A DNA stretch of 64,000 nucleotides from a bacterium (GCA_025782575.1 JALGYY010000046.1:186001-250000); one strand, 5' to 3'. Counted from the stretch's first letter, positions 7,173 through 17,241 are shown. Numbers and translations: made by a program. Notes: generated by a model from the sequence alone, not told the origin.

Positions 7173-9333
7173 TGACGGGAGTGAATTGAAGTTCAACGAT
7201 ATTTCACATTTCTCTGTCTACTATGGCACCCATCTCGATTCCATGAATCTCGACACCAGGCTGGCGCGGAATATGGACGAGTGGACGGTTGCGAATCTGG
7301 TATCCGGAAAGACTTATAATATTATCGTGACTGTGACGACTCAGGCGGGCGTGGAAAGCGATCCCTGCCTTCGGATCGCGGCTGTGGGAACGACGGCCGA
7401 ACCGAAGGCGCCGGCCGGGGCCGCAGGGTTGGGCGGACCGACGGGGATCAACCTGGGCTGGTCTCCTGTGACGGAGGATACGGCGAGCGTCGCAATTACC
7501 GGGCTCGTTACCTATTCGATCTACAGAGGGAGCGCTCCGGGTTTCGTAATAGGTTCCGGTTCGCAGATCATTGTCAATCTGGCGGATACATCTTATTTCG
7601 ATCCGATCATCGATTCCTGCAACACGTATTATTACAAAATTGTAGCTAAGACCTGCGGGATTGAAGGTAGTCCCACAGCAGACATCGCGGTTACGACCAT
7701 TCCCGGGCCGGCATGCCCGAGCGGGATTGCGGCTACCGAAGGCTTGGCGAGCGGCGAGATTACAGTCTCCTGGACTGCGCCTACCGCTCGCGTCGATGGC
7801 TCGCCGCTGAACATATCGGAGATCCAAGGGTACTACGTATACTATTCGCTGCTGCCGGGTGTCTACACAGACTCGATCTATGTTGCCGGCGGCACTTCCA
7901 GCAGCCATGATCTCATAAGCCTGCTCTTCTGTGAGACTTACTACTGTAATGTCACCGCTGTCGACCAATGCGGCAACGGTGGGGCGATCTGTGTCGGGCT
8001 CGAAGCCGCCGCGCGGACCAAAGCGCCATGTAATGCCATGATTCCGATCGAGCCGATGAACATTGTGATTCTCGGCGGGCCGGAGCGCGTGGACCTCACC
8101 TGGACACCAAATCTATCCGACTGCGATCTTGACGGTTATCGAATCTACTATGGGACATCCCCAGGGGACATCGGAGGAACGGGTGCCAATCAGGGACCTT
8201 CGCCGGTCTTCGTCGACGCGGCTGCCGTTCAGGTCGATACGAATACCGCCAAATACAGCCTGACAGGTTTGATTCCCTGCGTGGAGTACTACGTCACTAT
8301 TGTCAGCGTGGATAACTGCTCACCGCCGAATGAAAGCGCCTGGCCTCTCGAGGTGAGCGACATGGTTGTATGCGGTACCTGTGATCTCGTCAAAGCGTGT
8401 GCCACTGAAGTAGCGGAGGGCTCCATGGCCGAGCGTGTTGTCTTTCAAATCGGAAATGAGGGTGGTTCGAATCTAACGATAAATGAGATCGAGCTGGCCT
8501 GGGGAAGTGGTGCCGAATTAACGGCAATCATGGTCGACGGCATGGCTGTCTGGACGCAGGACGGATCCTACGGCGCCGGGCCGAACGGTGTCCAAAGCTC
8601 CCCGATTCTGATCGACGTGGATGACTACATCGTCTATTCCAATGAAGATTTCGGTGATCCGGTCGAGATGACTCTCCTTTTCAACGGTTCCGCCAACGGT
8701 GATGTGATCGACCTGACATACAAAACGAACGACGGAAATTGCAACACTACTCTCTCGCCGTGCGGTGTCATGTTCAGCGACGGTTTTACCGGACCTAACG
8801 GGACCACGCCCCCCGGGTGGACGCCCCGCACGGGAAGTTGGAACCTCCAGGGGAATGAGTTGCATACGACCGGGAATGCCCGCATCACGCCCGACCCACT
8901 CGGTTTCGGGAACAGCGATTACACTGTAGAAGTCGATGTACGAACTACCGGCTCGAGCAGCACGAGGCGGGCAGGAGTCTACGTTCGCTACCTGGATACC
9001 GGAAACTACTATCTCATCCGGTACTATCCCAGTACCGGCCGGATTCAGTTTAGAAAGAAAGTGGGCAGCGGTAGCCTGCAACTCCTCGGAGAGACCTACA
9101 ATATGGCCATGCTGGGGCCAACGACGTACAGAATCAAGGTTTCCGCCTATGGGAGCCAATTCCGTGTTTGGGTGGATGACCAGATCGTCGATTGGGACGG
9201 GATCGGAACAATTATCAGCGATGGGGGGCTCCCAGTGGGCAATATCTCCATGTACGCGTGGAATACGGGAAATGTCTACTACGACGACGTAGTCGTGAGC
9301 CCCACCTGTGGATGTGGGGGCGTGATTCCGTAG
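7054..9333 (+). CDS. Multi-domain fibronectin III/lectin-like adhesin
   Basis: A 759-residue frame containing about four fibronectin III domains (roughly 17-120, 120-218, 219-325 and 325-440, with repeated YYGT/YRIYYG strands), a further beta-sandwich (445-570) and a C-terminal concanavalin-like jelly roll (about 575-755, with YYLIRYYPSTGRIQFRKK and VDDQIVDWDG). Several paired cysteines suggest an extracytoplasmic product. Candidate starts are GTG 7054 and ATG 7081; neither has a ribosome site or a signal peptide, and both lie inside the upstream prepilin gene. The first fibronectin strands are already readable within the overlap. It is probably the tip adhesin of the pilus, filling the place PilY1 has elsewhere (inference). 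Confidence 0.75.
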   Translation: MASDTGTPPMARPNSPGCINLTSPNCGSLTAKWTRPTLNDDGSELKFNDISHFSVYYGTHLDSMNLDTRLARNMDEWTVANLVSGKTYNIIVTVTTQAGVESDPCLRIAAVGTTAEPKAPAGAAGLGGPTGINLGWSPVTEDTASVAITGLVTYSIYRGSAPGFVIGSGSQIIVNLADTSYFDPIIDSCNTYYYKIVAKTCGIEGSPTADIAVTTIPGPACPSGIAATEGLASGEITVSWTAPTARVDGSPLNISEIQGYYVYYSLLPGVYTDSIYVAGGTSSSHDLISLLFCETYYCNVTAVDQCGNGGAICVGLEAAARTKAPCNAMIPIEPMNIVILGGPERVDLTWTPNLSDCDLDGYRIYYGTSPGDIGGTGANQGPSPVFVDAAAVQVDTNTAKYSLTGLIPCVEYYVTIVSVDNCSPPNESAWPLEVSDMVVCGTCDLVKACATEVAEGSMAERVVFQIGNEGGSNLTINEIELAWGSGAELTAIMVDGMAVWTQDGSYGAGPNGVQSSPILIDVDDYIVYSNEDFGDPVEMTLLFNGSANGDVIDLTYKTNDGNCNTTLSPCGVMFSDGFTGPNGTTPPGWTPRTGSWNLQGNELHTTGNARITPDPLGFGNSDYTVEVDVRTTGSSSTRRAGVYVRYLDTGNYYLIRYYPSTGRIQFRKKVGSGSLQLLGETYNMAMLGPTTYRIKVSAYGSQFRVWVDDQIVDWDGIGTIISDGGLPVGNISMYAWNTGNVYYDDVVVSPTCGCGGVIP

Positions 9334-9358
9334 TCTCCAAAACCGACCCGATCGAACC

Positions 9359-9390
9359 AAAAAGCTGCGGCACTTGTGTCGCAGCTTTTT
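9359..9390 (+). terminator. Rho-independent terminator of the minor-pilin operon
   Basis: Perfect 11-bp stem AAAAAGCTGCG / CGCAGCTTTTT around a 10-base loop (9370-9379), ending in five T. It lies 26 bp after the adhesin stop and separates the minor-pilin operon from pilM. The A-rich opposite side could make it work in both directions. Confidence 0.9.
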
Positions 9391-9463
9391 GCTGCCCGGC
9401 GGCGGACAGGAGTGACGTCGGGGCTCTGTCCAGATTAATAACTGGCTAGCCTGATTTCGCACA

Positions 9464-9494
9464 GGAATTCGGGTGCCGACGGGTCAAGAATTCC
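9464..9494. other. Inverted repeat GGAATTC-N17-GAATTCC before pilM
   Basis: A 7-bp dyad lies in the 223-bp gap between the minor-pilin terminator and pilM. It could be an operator or an mRNA hairpin; nothing else supports a function. I found no convincing sigma-70 or sigma-54 promoter in this gap. Confidence 0.3.
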
Positions 9495-9556
9495 CCTCCT
9501 GAGCCGAATAGAGGTAGGACGGGCTCCCGTGCCCTTAAGGAGAGGCAGACATCATA

Positions 9557-10603
9557 ATGGGTTTCCTTGACAAGTTCGTAAAGACAGAACCGACCGTTGT
9601 CGGCATCGATATCGGAAGCCACGCTGTCAAAGTGGTGGAAGTATCACGCAAGGGTGGGCGCGCCACCGTGGCCAATTACGGTATCGGACCGCTTCCGCTT
9701 GATGCGATCGTTGACGGCGAGGTCATGGACAGCGAAGTCGTCGTACAGTGCATCCAGGATCTTCTGGATGAAAGGGGGATCCGCACCCGGAACGTCGCAT
9801 CGGCTGTTTCAGGTCGCTCGGTCATCGTCAAAAGAATCACCATGGATTCCATGAGCGAGGAAGAGGCGAACGAGGCGATCTACTGGGAAGCGGAGCAGCA
9901 CGTTCCCTACGGGATCGACGAGATTTCCCTCGACTATGAAGTACTGGGAGAGGCCGAAGAGGGGCGGATGGAAGTTCTTCTGGTAGCCGCTAAACGCGAA
10001 ACCGTGGAGATGCACACCGCCATGCTTCGCGACGCCGGGCTCGTTCCATATGTAGTCGATGTTGATTCGTTTGCCGTTCAGAATTCATTCGAGGCGAACT
10101 ACGATGTCGAAGAGGGGGAGAAGGTACTTCTTCTGAACGTCGGGGCCTCTGTTACAAACGTAAACCTGCTGTGCGACGGCGCACCCCTTCTGACTCGCGA
10201 TCTTTCGATTGCAGGTGCCGCCTTTGCTGAAGAAGTTCAGCGAACACTCGAAGTCGACAGGGAAGAGGCTCTTCGTATCATCGAGAGTGGTGACGAAGAT
10301 GCGCGGGAGAAGATCGCGCCCATTCTCGAGACGGTCGGGCAGGATCTGCTGCTCGGTATCGAGCGTTCCCTTTCCTATCTCAAGGGAAGCGCCGGGTCGG
10401 CGGATGTATCCCGGGCGATTCTATCGGGTGGCGGATCGCTTCTGGATGGCCTGCAGAATTATCTTTCATCCCGGCTCGGCATACCTGTCGACGTGGCCGA
10501 TCCTTTCAAACAACTATCATACAATCCCTCCCTTTTCGGGGAGGACGAGTTGGACCGGGTCGGACCGTCTCTCATGGTCGCCGTCGGCCTGGCTCTGCGA
10601 TAG
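9557..10603 (+). CDS. pilM: Type IV pilus assembly protein PilM
   Basis: A 348-residue actin-like (FtsA-type) cytoplasmic protein of the pilus alignment complex. The opening GFLDKF and the nucleotide-binding phosphate-1 motif VGIDIGSHAVKVVEV (15-29) are characteristic; further hallmarks are YWEAEQHVPY and ILSGGGSLLDGL. PilM binds the cytoplasmic N-terminus of PilN. AAGGAGAGG lies upstream of the ATG. It opens the pilMNOPQ operon, which runs with short gaps or overlaps to 18046. Confidence 0.95.
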   Translation: MGFLDKFVKTEPTVVGIDIGSHAVKVVEVSRKGGRATVANYGIGPLPLDAIVDGEVMDSEVVVQCIQDLLDERGIRTRNVASAVSGRSVIVKRITMDSMSEEEANEAIYWEAEQHVPYGIDEISLDYEVLGEAEEGRMEVLLVAAKRETVEMHTAMLRDAGLVPYVVDVDSFAVQNSFEANYDVEEGEKVLLLNVGASVTNVNLLCDGAPLLTRDLSIAGAAFAEEVQRTLEVDREEALRIIESGDEDAREKIAPILETVGQDLLLGIERSLSYLKGSAGSADVSRAILSGGGSLLDGLQNYLSSRLGIPVDVADPFKQLSYNPSLFGEDELDRVGPSLMVAVGLALR

Positions 10604-10612
10604 GGGGCAGAC

Positions 10613-11239
10613 ATGATTCGCATCAATCTGATCCCACCTGAAGAGCGAATCGTCACTACGACTGCCGGCCCCAACTGGGCGCTCATTTCGGCCGTAGTGG
10701 CGCCCGTCTTCTATGGGTTGATTCTAGCTTCTGTCTGGTCTTACCAGAGTCACAAGGTGGCCGTCCTGGACGAGATGATCGATCAGGAAGAGGCGACCAT
10801 GGCGAGGTACAAACCGGCCGTGGCCATGCTCAGCCAGCTTCGACAGGAGCAGACTGAAATCCAGGCGAGGCTCGACGCTCTTGATGAAGTTGATCGCTAT
10901 CGCAACCTCCCGGTCAAGATCCTCGAGCAGATCAACCGGGCGGTTCCGCGCTATCTCTGGCTGGAAGCGGTCGAGGAAACCGGTGCTCCCGGTGTGGAGC
11001 TGGCGATCAAGGGAAGCACGTTTTCCAATCTGATCGTATCTGACTTTCTTGATCGTCTGGCCGGCTCGGATCTCTTTACGATTCCTGAGTTGAGTATTAC
11101 GCAGGAAAAGAAGATCGGCGACACGAAGGTCGTCTCATTCTCACTCGTCGCTCGCGGGGTACCCGCTGACGAGAGAGTCAGTGCGGATGGAGGAGACGGT
11201 GTTAAAACCGCCATGCTCTTGAACGAGGCGGGGCGCTAA
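10613..11239 (+). CDS. pilN: Type IV pilus assembly protein PilN
   Basis: A 208-residue inner-membrane protein. The conserved cytoplasmic start MIRINLIPPEER is the PilM-binding INLLP-type motif; one membrane helix follows (about 25-45), then a periplasmic coiled-coil and ferredoxin-like domain. It forms heterodimers with PilO. It starts ten bases after the pilM stop and is followed directly by pilO. Confidence 0.93.
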   Translation: MIRINLIPPEERIVTTTAGPNWALISAVVAPVFYGLILASVWSYQSHKVAVLDEMIDQEEATMARYKPAVAMLSQLRQEQTEIQARLDALDEVDRYRNLPVKILEQINRAVPRYLWLEAVEETGAPGVELAIKGSTFSNLIVSDFLDRLAGSDLFTIPELSITQEKKIGDTKVVSFSLVARGVPADERVSADGGDGVKTAMLLNEAGR

Positions 11240-11944
11240 ATGGATATCAAGGATCTTCAAATTAACATCCGTGACCCCAAAGTACAGAAGATCGCAGCGG
11301 CGATCATCCTTTTCGTGGGGGTCAACTATCTCTACTTCTTCTCTGACTATATGTCCTTCTTCTTTACACCGAAGAAAGAGGAGATCGCCGAAAAGCGGGG
11401 CAACTACCAGCGTCTGGCGATAAAAGTAGCGGAAGCGAAAAGGGCATCAGAAAACCTGAAAAAACTGGAAAAGGAACTCGACCTTCTTCATGAGGAGTGG
11501 GAGTACGCACTCTCGTCTTTACCTGAGAAGAAGGAAATCGCGTCCCTCCTGCGGCGGGTCACACTTGCCGGGGAGCGGTCGGGAGTCCGTTTTCAACTGT
11601 TCGAACCTCAATCTGTCGTATTTCACGGGGTTTATGACGAGCATCCGGTGAATGTGAAAGTGGAAGGGGGGTACCACGAAGTCGGTGCCTTCTTCAGCCG
11701 GTTGAACGAAATGGACCGCGTGGTGCACGTATCGGGTATCTCGCTGGGAGCCGAGAAGAATGACGACGATGAATCTGTCGTTCGTGGGGAGATGGTGATC
11801 TCCGCCTTTACGGTTCCTACTCAGCCGGCGGACTTGGATGACGATGCTGCAGGTGGGTCAAAGTCGAACGCGAAGCCGCAACGGGATCGCATAAAAGGTA
11901 GGGCGCATGGTGGCAAGGCTTCTCCAGACGATTCAGACGAATAA
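11240..11944 (+). CDS. pilO: Type IV pilus assembly protein PilO
   Basis: A 234-residue bitopic inner-membrane protein: one helix near the N-terminus (IAAAIILFVGVNYLYFF), a coiled-coil (about 50-90) and a periplasmic alpha/beta domain with the family-like SLPEKKEIASLLRRV segment. It partners PilN and PilP in the alignment complex. The start is the base immediately after the pilN stop. The charged C-terminal tail overlaps pilP by 38 bp. Confidence 0.92.
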   Translation: MDIKDLQINIRDPKVQKIAAAIILFVGVNYLYFFSDYMSFFFTPKKEEIAEKRGNYQRLAIKVAEAKRASENLKKLEKELDLLHEEWEYALSSLPEKKEIASLLRRVTLAGERSGVRFQLFEPQSVVFHGVYDEHPVNVKVEGGYHEVGAFFSRLNEMDRVVHVSGISLGAEKNDDDESVVRGEMVISAFTVPTQPADLDDDAAGGSKSNAKPQRDRIKGRAHGGKASPDDSDE

Positions 11945-12608
11945 GCGAGCTGTCCTCTTCGCGGGGTCCGGGTTTGTTGCTCTCGCAGTGGCCTTGATCT
12001 TCCAGGGGGACGCCATTTTCGGCGCAGCCGGCAAAGGCGGGTCATGGGTTGTGAGCAAGGTTGTTCACAAGGTCGCTTACAAAAGTACAGCTCCGGAAGC
12101 AGGTGAGCAGCAGATCGAGCTCGCACGTGCCTCCGTTCAGCCGAAGCAAGCGACGGACAGCGGGACGGCAGTGAACGAGATGACGCCGGTGGCGGAAGCC
12201 GTTCAGGTGGACGCTGAACCCGAGGAAATCCTGGAGCCGCTTCCACTCCGAACTCCCGTAACTGAGGAGCGTGAGAAGCTGACCAAGGGAAAATTCGAGC
12301 GTTACCGCTCCCTCGGGCTCCGTGACCCGATGGTCCCATTGGTGGTAGCCGGGAAAGCGGAAGACCTTGATGGACGATTCAGCATTTATAACCTCATTCT
12401 TGTCGGTTCGGCCTGGAAGAGCGGTGACCGTGTAGCCCTTCTGGAAGATCCGAGCGGCAAGAGTTTCCTTCTCCGAAAGGGAGATCTCACCGATGACGGC
12501 GCACGGGTCGTTGCGGTTACCAACGAAACGATCACATTTGCTCTAGTGAGATATGGGGAGACCACCCGTATCACCTTGAAGCTGGCCAAGAAGAAGGAGG
12601 ATAACTGA
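11907..12608 (+). CDS. pilP: Type IV pilus assembly protein PilP
   Basis: A 233-residue protein linking PilN/PilO to the secretin. The C-terminal half carries the PilP beta-sandwich signature (GLRDPMVPLVV, then NLILVGSAW, ALLEDPSGKSFLLRKGD). Unlike proteobacterial PilP it has no lipobox; it seems anchored by an N-terminal helix (about 17-34). A Pro/Glu-rich spacer (about 80-125) leads to the folded domain. It starts inside pilO and its stop overlaps the pilQ start (TGATG), suggesting translational coupling. Confidence 0.85.
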   Translation: MVARLLQTIQTNKRAVLFAGSGFVALAVALIFQGDAIFGAAGKGGSWVVSKVVHKVAYKSTAPEAGEQQIELARASVQPKQATDSGTAVNEMTPVAEAVQVDAEPEEILEPLPLRTPVTEEREKLTKGKFERYRSLGLRDPMVPLVVAGKAEDLDGRFSIYNLILVGSAWKSGDRVALLEDPSGKSFLLRKGDLTDDGARVVAVTNETITFALVRYGETTRITLKLAKKKEDN

Positions 12609-13936
12609 TGCGGTGCAATAGGGTGCCTGGCGGACGGCGTGTCAGAGGCGCCTGGCAGTGCATGGGACTATTGGGGATCCTTCTGATTCTCGCCCCCTCC
12701 ATTCATGCGGACAATGGGGATGAGACTGGTGAACTGATATCCATCGATGTACAGCGGGCGGAAATTCTGACGATTCTGCGTACGATTTCAAACTTGAGCA
12801 ACAAGAACATCGTTCCCGGTCCGGAAGTTCAGGGCGAGGTAACTGTTCGTATAATCGACGTACCATGGCAGAGTGCGCTCGATGTGGTACTCCGGGCTCA
12901 TAGTTTCGGTTGGAAGTATGACGAGTCGGGCATCATTAGAGTAACGACCATCAAGAACCTTCAAAATGAAGACTTGGAGCGGGAGGCGGCGGCACGGAAG
13001 AGAGAAGATCTCCTTCCTCTCGTTACCAAGATATTGCCGGTTAACTTTGCCAAGGCTACGGAGCTCGAAGAGACGATCCAGGCGGTTCTCTCCAAACGGG
13101 GCGATGTGCAGTCAGATGAGCGGACGAATTCGCTCGTGATCAAGGACATCCAGCAGAACGTTGATCGGGCGGCCGAGATGGTCGCCGATCTCGATCGGAT
13201 CACCAAGCAGGTTCGGATCGTGGCCAAACTGGTCGATGTGGATGCGAAAGTTTCGCAGGAACTCGGCATCAACTGGCTCGCTTCGGGGCTGAATAATGAC
13301 AATATCGACGGGATTGCCTCGGCAAGGGTCGATGCGCCGATCGCTACTCCCGCCGGTCAGTTCACAATAGGGACGATCGGCCCCGGCGGTTCAATCGACG
13401 CAACGATCCAGGCGCTTGCTCTGGAGAACGAAGCCGAGATCATCTCCAACCCGCGGGTTACAACCCTGGACAATCAGGAAGCGACGATTCTCGTAGGAAA
13501 GAAGATCCCGCTTATCGTATCCGACCCGTCAGGCAATCCGATCACGGAACTGACGACGATCGGGATCCAGATGCGGGTCATCCCCCATGTACATAAGAAC
13601 GGGAACGTCACTCTGGAACTGGAGACGGAAGTGAGTGATCTCTCTTCGCAGGCGACTGTGCAGGGGGGGATCATTATCGTAACAGCCCAGGCAAAAACCC
13701 GTGTCATGGTCAAGAGCGGCCACACGGCGGTGATCGGCGGGCTCGTCCGCATCAATGAGTCGATAACCGAGTCGGGCGTACCGCTTCTGCGGGACATCCC
13801 CCTGTTCGGCCACCTCTTCAAATCGACTTCTACTGTGGAGGAGAAGCGTGAGCTTCTGATATTCGTGACCCCGACGGTTATCGATATCGGAGATGTCTCA
13901 CTCTCTGTCGATTCCGAGGAGGGGATGGTACAATGA
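12608..13936 (+). CDS. pilQ: Type IV pilus secretin PilQ (short form)
   Basis: A 442-residue secretin with a signal peptide, an STN-like domain (about 43-110, ISIDVQRAEILTILRTISNLS), an N1/NolW domain (about 140-195, VQSDERTNSLVIKD) and the C-terminal secretin barrel (about 255-430, including NPRVTTLDNQEATILVGKK and GGLVRINESITESGVPLLRD). It is shorter than typical PilQ of about 700 residues because the AMIN domains that bind peptidoglycan are missing. It overlaps the next gene (ATGA). It forms the outer-membrane pore for the pilus. Confidence 0.93.
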   Translation: MRCNRVPGGRRVRGAWQCMGLLGILLILAPSIHADNGDETGELISIDVQRAEILTILRTISNLSNKNIVPGPEVQGEVTVRIIDVPWQSALDVVLRAHSFGWKYDESGIIRVTTIKNLQNEDLEREAAARKREDLLPLVTKILPVNFAKATELEETIQAVLSKRGDVQSDERTNSLVIKDIQQNVDRAAEMVADLDRITKQVRIVAKLVDVDAKVSQELGINWLASGLNNDNIDGIASARVDAPIATPAGQFTIGTIGPGGSIDATIQALALENEAEIISNPRVTTLDNQEATILVGKKIPLIVSDPSGNPITELTTIGIQMRVIPHVHKNGNVTLELETEVSDLSSQATVQGGIIIVTAQAKTRVMVKSGHTAVIGGLVRINESITESGVPLLRDIPLFGHLFKSTSTVEEKRELLIFVTPTVIDIGDVSLSVDSEEGMVQ

Positions 13937-16900
13937 AAACGCGCCGATTCCGGACATCTCTGCTGATCACGGTGGCGTCGTTCGCCGTGCTTCTGGCGAT
14001 CGTAGCCGGGTGCCGGGACGATGGGTCGATTACTCCCTTTGAACCGACCCCGCTTCCAAACGCTTTCCTGCATTCCTTCTCCGCATTCCCGACCACGTTG
14101 GGACTCGGGGGACGGGAGGCGGTGCTGACCGCCTATGTGGTCGATGCCGAGGGAAATCCTGTTGGAGGCGAGACAGTCCACTTCTCGAGCGATCTCGGTG
14201 AAGTAGAAGAGACCGCCGTCTCGGACTCACTCGGTGTGGCGATTGCAGTATTCAAGAGCGGTAGTCAAAAGGGGACGGCCAGTATTGTCGCTTCCATCGG
14301 TTCGATTCAGTTCAAAGCGTCCGTGCTGATCGGCGCGAATGAACTGATCATAGGGGAAACGACGGCATTGGCTGACGGCCGTACTGTCATCTCGGTCTCC
14401 GCTTCCGTGTTCCGGCCGGACGGTTCGGCCGCCCAGAGGGCGTTCGTCACTTTCTCGTCAACTGCCGGGACCATTCCGTCACAGGCGCTCACCGACTCTT
14501 CCGGATGGGTGTCAGTCAATCTGACGGCGCCGGCGAGCAGCGTCGATATTCAGGCGGAAATAGCGGCCTTCGTCAATGGGAGTGAACTCGATCCGACAGG
14601 TGCATTTGGCATTCCCCCCGACGAAGATCAGACGGTCGGCATCGGCGTGATCCAGTTCCGTGGAATCACGCTCACTCTTTCATCAGAAAAAGCGGAATTG
14701 GTCGCTTCCGGTTCCGACTCGACAGAAGTCTACTGCCTCGTTGCCGAGACGGTAAGCCGGATCCCCGTTCCCGGTATCGACGTCTTTTTCGGTACCGATC
14801 TCGGGTCGATCACCTCACCCATTCGGGCGAATGAGAGTGGAATCGCGATTGCGATGCTTCAAAGTGATATTTTCCCGGGTACGGCTGAGATCGTCTCATT
14901 TATTGAAACTCTTACCGATACCACCCGGATCGAGTTTACACCGCTCACGCTCACGGGGCTCAAAGCGGCACCACGAACGATCCTGACCGGCGGTGACCAA
15001 TCGGATATCTCGACTCGACTGCTGAACCAGAACAACAACCCGGTCGAAGGCATGACGATTCACTTCGAGACTACGATTGGTGTGATTCCTGGTGAAGGAA
15101 TCACGGATAGCCTCGGTCGTGTCGTCGTTCTGCTCACCAGTTCCGATACGGTAGGAACCGCACTCGTAACCGCCCGATTCGGATCACTTTCGGTCAGCAC
15201 GAATGTCAGCTTTGAAGATCCGATCAGCGATCCGATCCGGTTGACGGAAATATGGTGGGACCCGATTCCGGTGGCCGACGGCGAGAGCGGCACCTATGTC
15301 AGTACGAGATTGCTGAACCAGACGAACAACCCGGTAACGGGCAGAATTGTAGAATTCGCCACAGATCTGGGTGTGATCGTCGAAGTGGATACGACTGACT
15401 CCACCGGGACGGCGGCCGCCTGGCTGACAGCGATCGAAAGCGCTGACACAGCCTTCGCTTATGTCACCGCTTCCCACGGGAGCCTGTCAGTATCTACTAC
15501 GATTCCGTTCATGCCCCCCGCCTCGCAGACGCCGGTGGCGATGACGCTGGCGCCGGCGGTGAACTCGATCCAGGTAAGTGGCGCGGGAGCGCTCGAAAGC
15601 GTGGTGCTTACGGCTACCGCGTTCGACGCGGGAGGCGATACAGTCGCTGCCGGGTCAGATGTGACATTCCGTATCGTTTCCGGTCCGGGGGGAGGCGAGT
15701 ATCTTGTCTGGCCCGATTCCGGCTCGGGGGCCGAGGTTACCGTTCCTATCACGGAAGGGGCGGCCCGTATCACTTTGAACGCCGGAACACTGAACGGTGT
15801 AGTGGCGCTCCAGGCGGAGACATCAGGCGGTGTGTTGGCGTCGGCCTCCATCACGGTGGTATCCGGCCCGCCCGCATTCGCAACAATATCCATCGATTCG
15901 ACGGTAAGCGTTGCTTCCGGCGGCGGAATGTTCGCCTGGAAGATGGCGGTTCTCATCACCGACGCCTACTCGAACCCTGTCGTAGGTGAAACACCGGTGT
16001 TTGTCACGCTCCACGCGGACACCTGCGGTACAGGAATCGCACCTCTCGGACTTTCAATCTCCGGCGATGTCTATACAGAAAACGTCCCGTCCTGCCAGGC
16101 GCTCAAGCCTGAACCGGGATTGGCGTATGGCTGCATTGTTGGACCCTATATCAATTTCAGCGAATTTCCGAGCTTCGCAATCGAAGCACGGTCCGGTACG
16201 AATGAGCTGCTTGCCTGTCTGGTAATCAACCACGGCGCAACCAATTCGGAACCGACCACAATCCAGCTCGTGTCTGTCGAGGACAGTACGCTGTCGGTTG
16301 CTGGTGTGGGTGGTGACGAGACGGCTACTCTGGTCTGGGAAGTCAGAGACGCCCGAGGATTCCCTGTGGGTGTCTCGAACCAGGTCGACGTAGACTTTGA
16401 AATCGTGGCGTCGCCCGGCGGCGGGGTCTTGCTCACGCCGACCACCGCAACGACCGACGGCGAGGGTCTCGTCTACACCACGCTTCAGAGCGGTACGAAC
16501 GCCGGTGTTGTGAAGATCAAAGCACGTACCGGAACGATTGAGTCGAGTGCGGCATCGATCGCGATTCACGGCGGTCCTCCTGATGCGGCCCATTTCAGTC
16601 TGGCGGCGCAGCATGTGAATATCGCGGGGCTCCTGCTTCTGGGTATAGAAGATCCGATAACCGCGTTCGTCTTTGACAAGTTCTCCAATCCCGTTCCGCC
16701 GGGAACGGCGGTTTACTTCACGACGGACTTCGGTGGAATACTGGGTTCGGGGGTGACTGACGATGCCGGGCAGGCCGTAGCGACGCTCTATTCAGCGTTG
16801 CCGCTCCCGTCCTGTGCGGATAACGGCATGGTGAACGTAACCGCGCGCACATTCGGTGAGGGGGCACTCGAGATTTCAGCGACTGCGAACATACTGTTCA

Positions 16901-17241
16901 GCGGAGGGACGACCATCAGTTCGATCCCGAGTACGTTCACAATCGGGCCGGGCGGTTTCCAGGACATCTTCGTCACCGTCAGTGACCAGTGCGGAAACCC
17001 GCTGACCCAGGGAACCAGGGTCGATATTTCATCTTCCGGTGGTTCACTTGTCGGCGCACTCTCCACGACACTTCCCGACACGCGTAACCAGGCCAACACC
17101 CAGTTCTGGGTGCGGCTCTCGGATGACGAAGCGGCCGAACCGGACAGTGCGGCTCCTCCGCCTGAGAACCACTCAATTGAAGTGAAGGTAAACAGTGTGA
17201 ACGGCAATGCGACGTTCATCATCTTTGGAACGATTGACTAG
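13933..17241 (+). CDS. Giant Ig-like (Big_1/invasin-type) repeat lipoprotein
   Basis: An 1102-residue lipoprotein: signal peptide with lipobox IVAG/C (Cys27) followed by many bacterial Ig-like modules of about 90-110 residues. Repeated elements include VDAEGNPVGGETVHFSS, LLNQNNNPVEGMTIHFET, LLNQTNNPVTGRIVEFAT and VFDKFSNPVPPGTAVYFTT, each followed by a D-x-x-G-x-[AV] turn and a T-A-x-V-x-A strand, as in Big_1 domains of intimin/invasin. It overlaps pilQ by ATGA, so it is translationally coupled to the secretin. Possible roles are a secretin-associated stalk, a peptidoglycan or outer-membrane scaffold replacing the missing AMIN/TsaP function, or a surface adhesin; none is proved. Confidence 0.85.
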   Translation: MKTRRFRTSLLITVASFAVLLAIVAGCRDDGSITPFEPTPLPNAFLHSFSAFPTTLGLGGREAVLTAYVVDAEGNPVGGETVHFSSDLGEVEETAVSDSLGVAIAVFKSGSQKGTASIVASIGSIQFKASVLIGANELIIGETTALADGRTVISVSASVFRPDGSAAQRAFVTFSSTAGTIPSQALTDSSGWVSVNLTAPASSVDIQAEIAAFVNGSELDPTGAFGIPPDEDQTVGIGVIQFRGITLTLSSEKAELVASGSDSTEVYCLVAETVSRIPVPGIDVFFGTDLGSITSPIRANESGIAIAMLQSDIFPGTAEIVSFIETLTDTTRIEFTPLTLTGLKAAPRTILTGGDQSDISTRLLNQNNNPVEGMTIHFETTIGVIPGEGITDSLGRVVVLLTSSDTVGTALVTARFGSLSVSTNVSFEDPISDPIRLTEIWWDPIPVADGESGTYVSTRLLNQTNNPVTGRIVEFATDLGVIVEVDTTDSTGTAAAWLTAIESADTAFAYVTASHGSLSVSTTIPFMPPASQTPVAMTLAPAVNSIQVSGAGALESVVLTATAFDAGGDTVAAGSDVTFRIVSGPGGGEYLVWPDSGSGAEVTVPITEGAARITLNAGTLNGVVALQAETSGGVLASASITVVSGPPAFATISIDSTVSVASGGGMFAWKMAVLITDAYSNPVVGETPVFVTLHADTCGTGIAPLGLSISGDVYTENVPSCQALKPEPGLAYGCIVGPYINFSEFPSFAIEARSGTNELLACLVINHGATNSEPTTIQLVSVEDSTLSVAGVGGDETATLVWEVRDARGFPVGVSNQVDVDFEIVASPGGGVLLTPTTATTDGEGLVYTTLQSGTNAGVVKIKARTGTIESSAASIAIHGGPPDAAHFSLAAQHVNIAGLLLLGIEDPITAFVFDKFSNPVPPGTAVYFTTDFGGILGSGVTDDAGQAVATLYSALPLPSCADNGMVNVTARTFGEGALEISATANILFSGGTTISSIPSTFTIGPGGFQDIFVTVSDQCGNPLTQGTRVDISSSGGSLVGALSTTLPDTRNQANTQFWVRLSDDEAAEPDSAAPPPENHSIEVKVNSVNGNATFIIFGTID

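Noticed and set aside
8518-9462. Long open frame of 314 codons on the minus strand
   Set aside because: It runs opposite the adhesin gene, has no recognisable domain and no ribosome site; its Arg/Pro/His-rich translation is typical of an antisense shadow. The same holds for minus-strand frames at 2921-3499, 13474-14181, 21610-22449 and 28412-29305.
9451-9530. Possible cyclic di-GMP riboswitch before pilM
   Set aside because: A GCACAGG segment looks like the start of GEMM-I, but the conserved GCAAA and second stem with the tetraloop receptor are not present.
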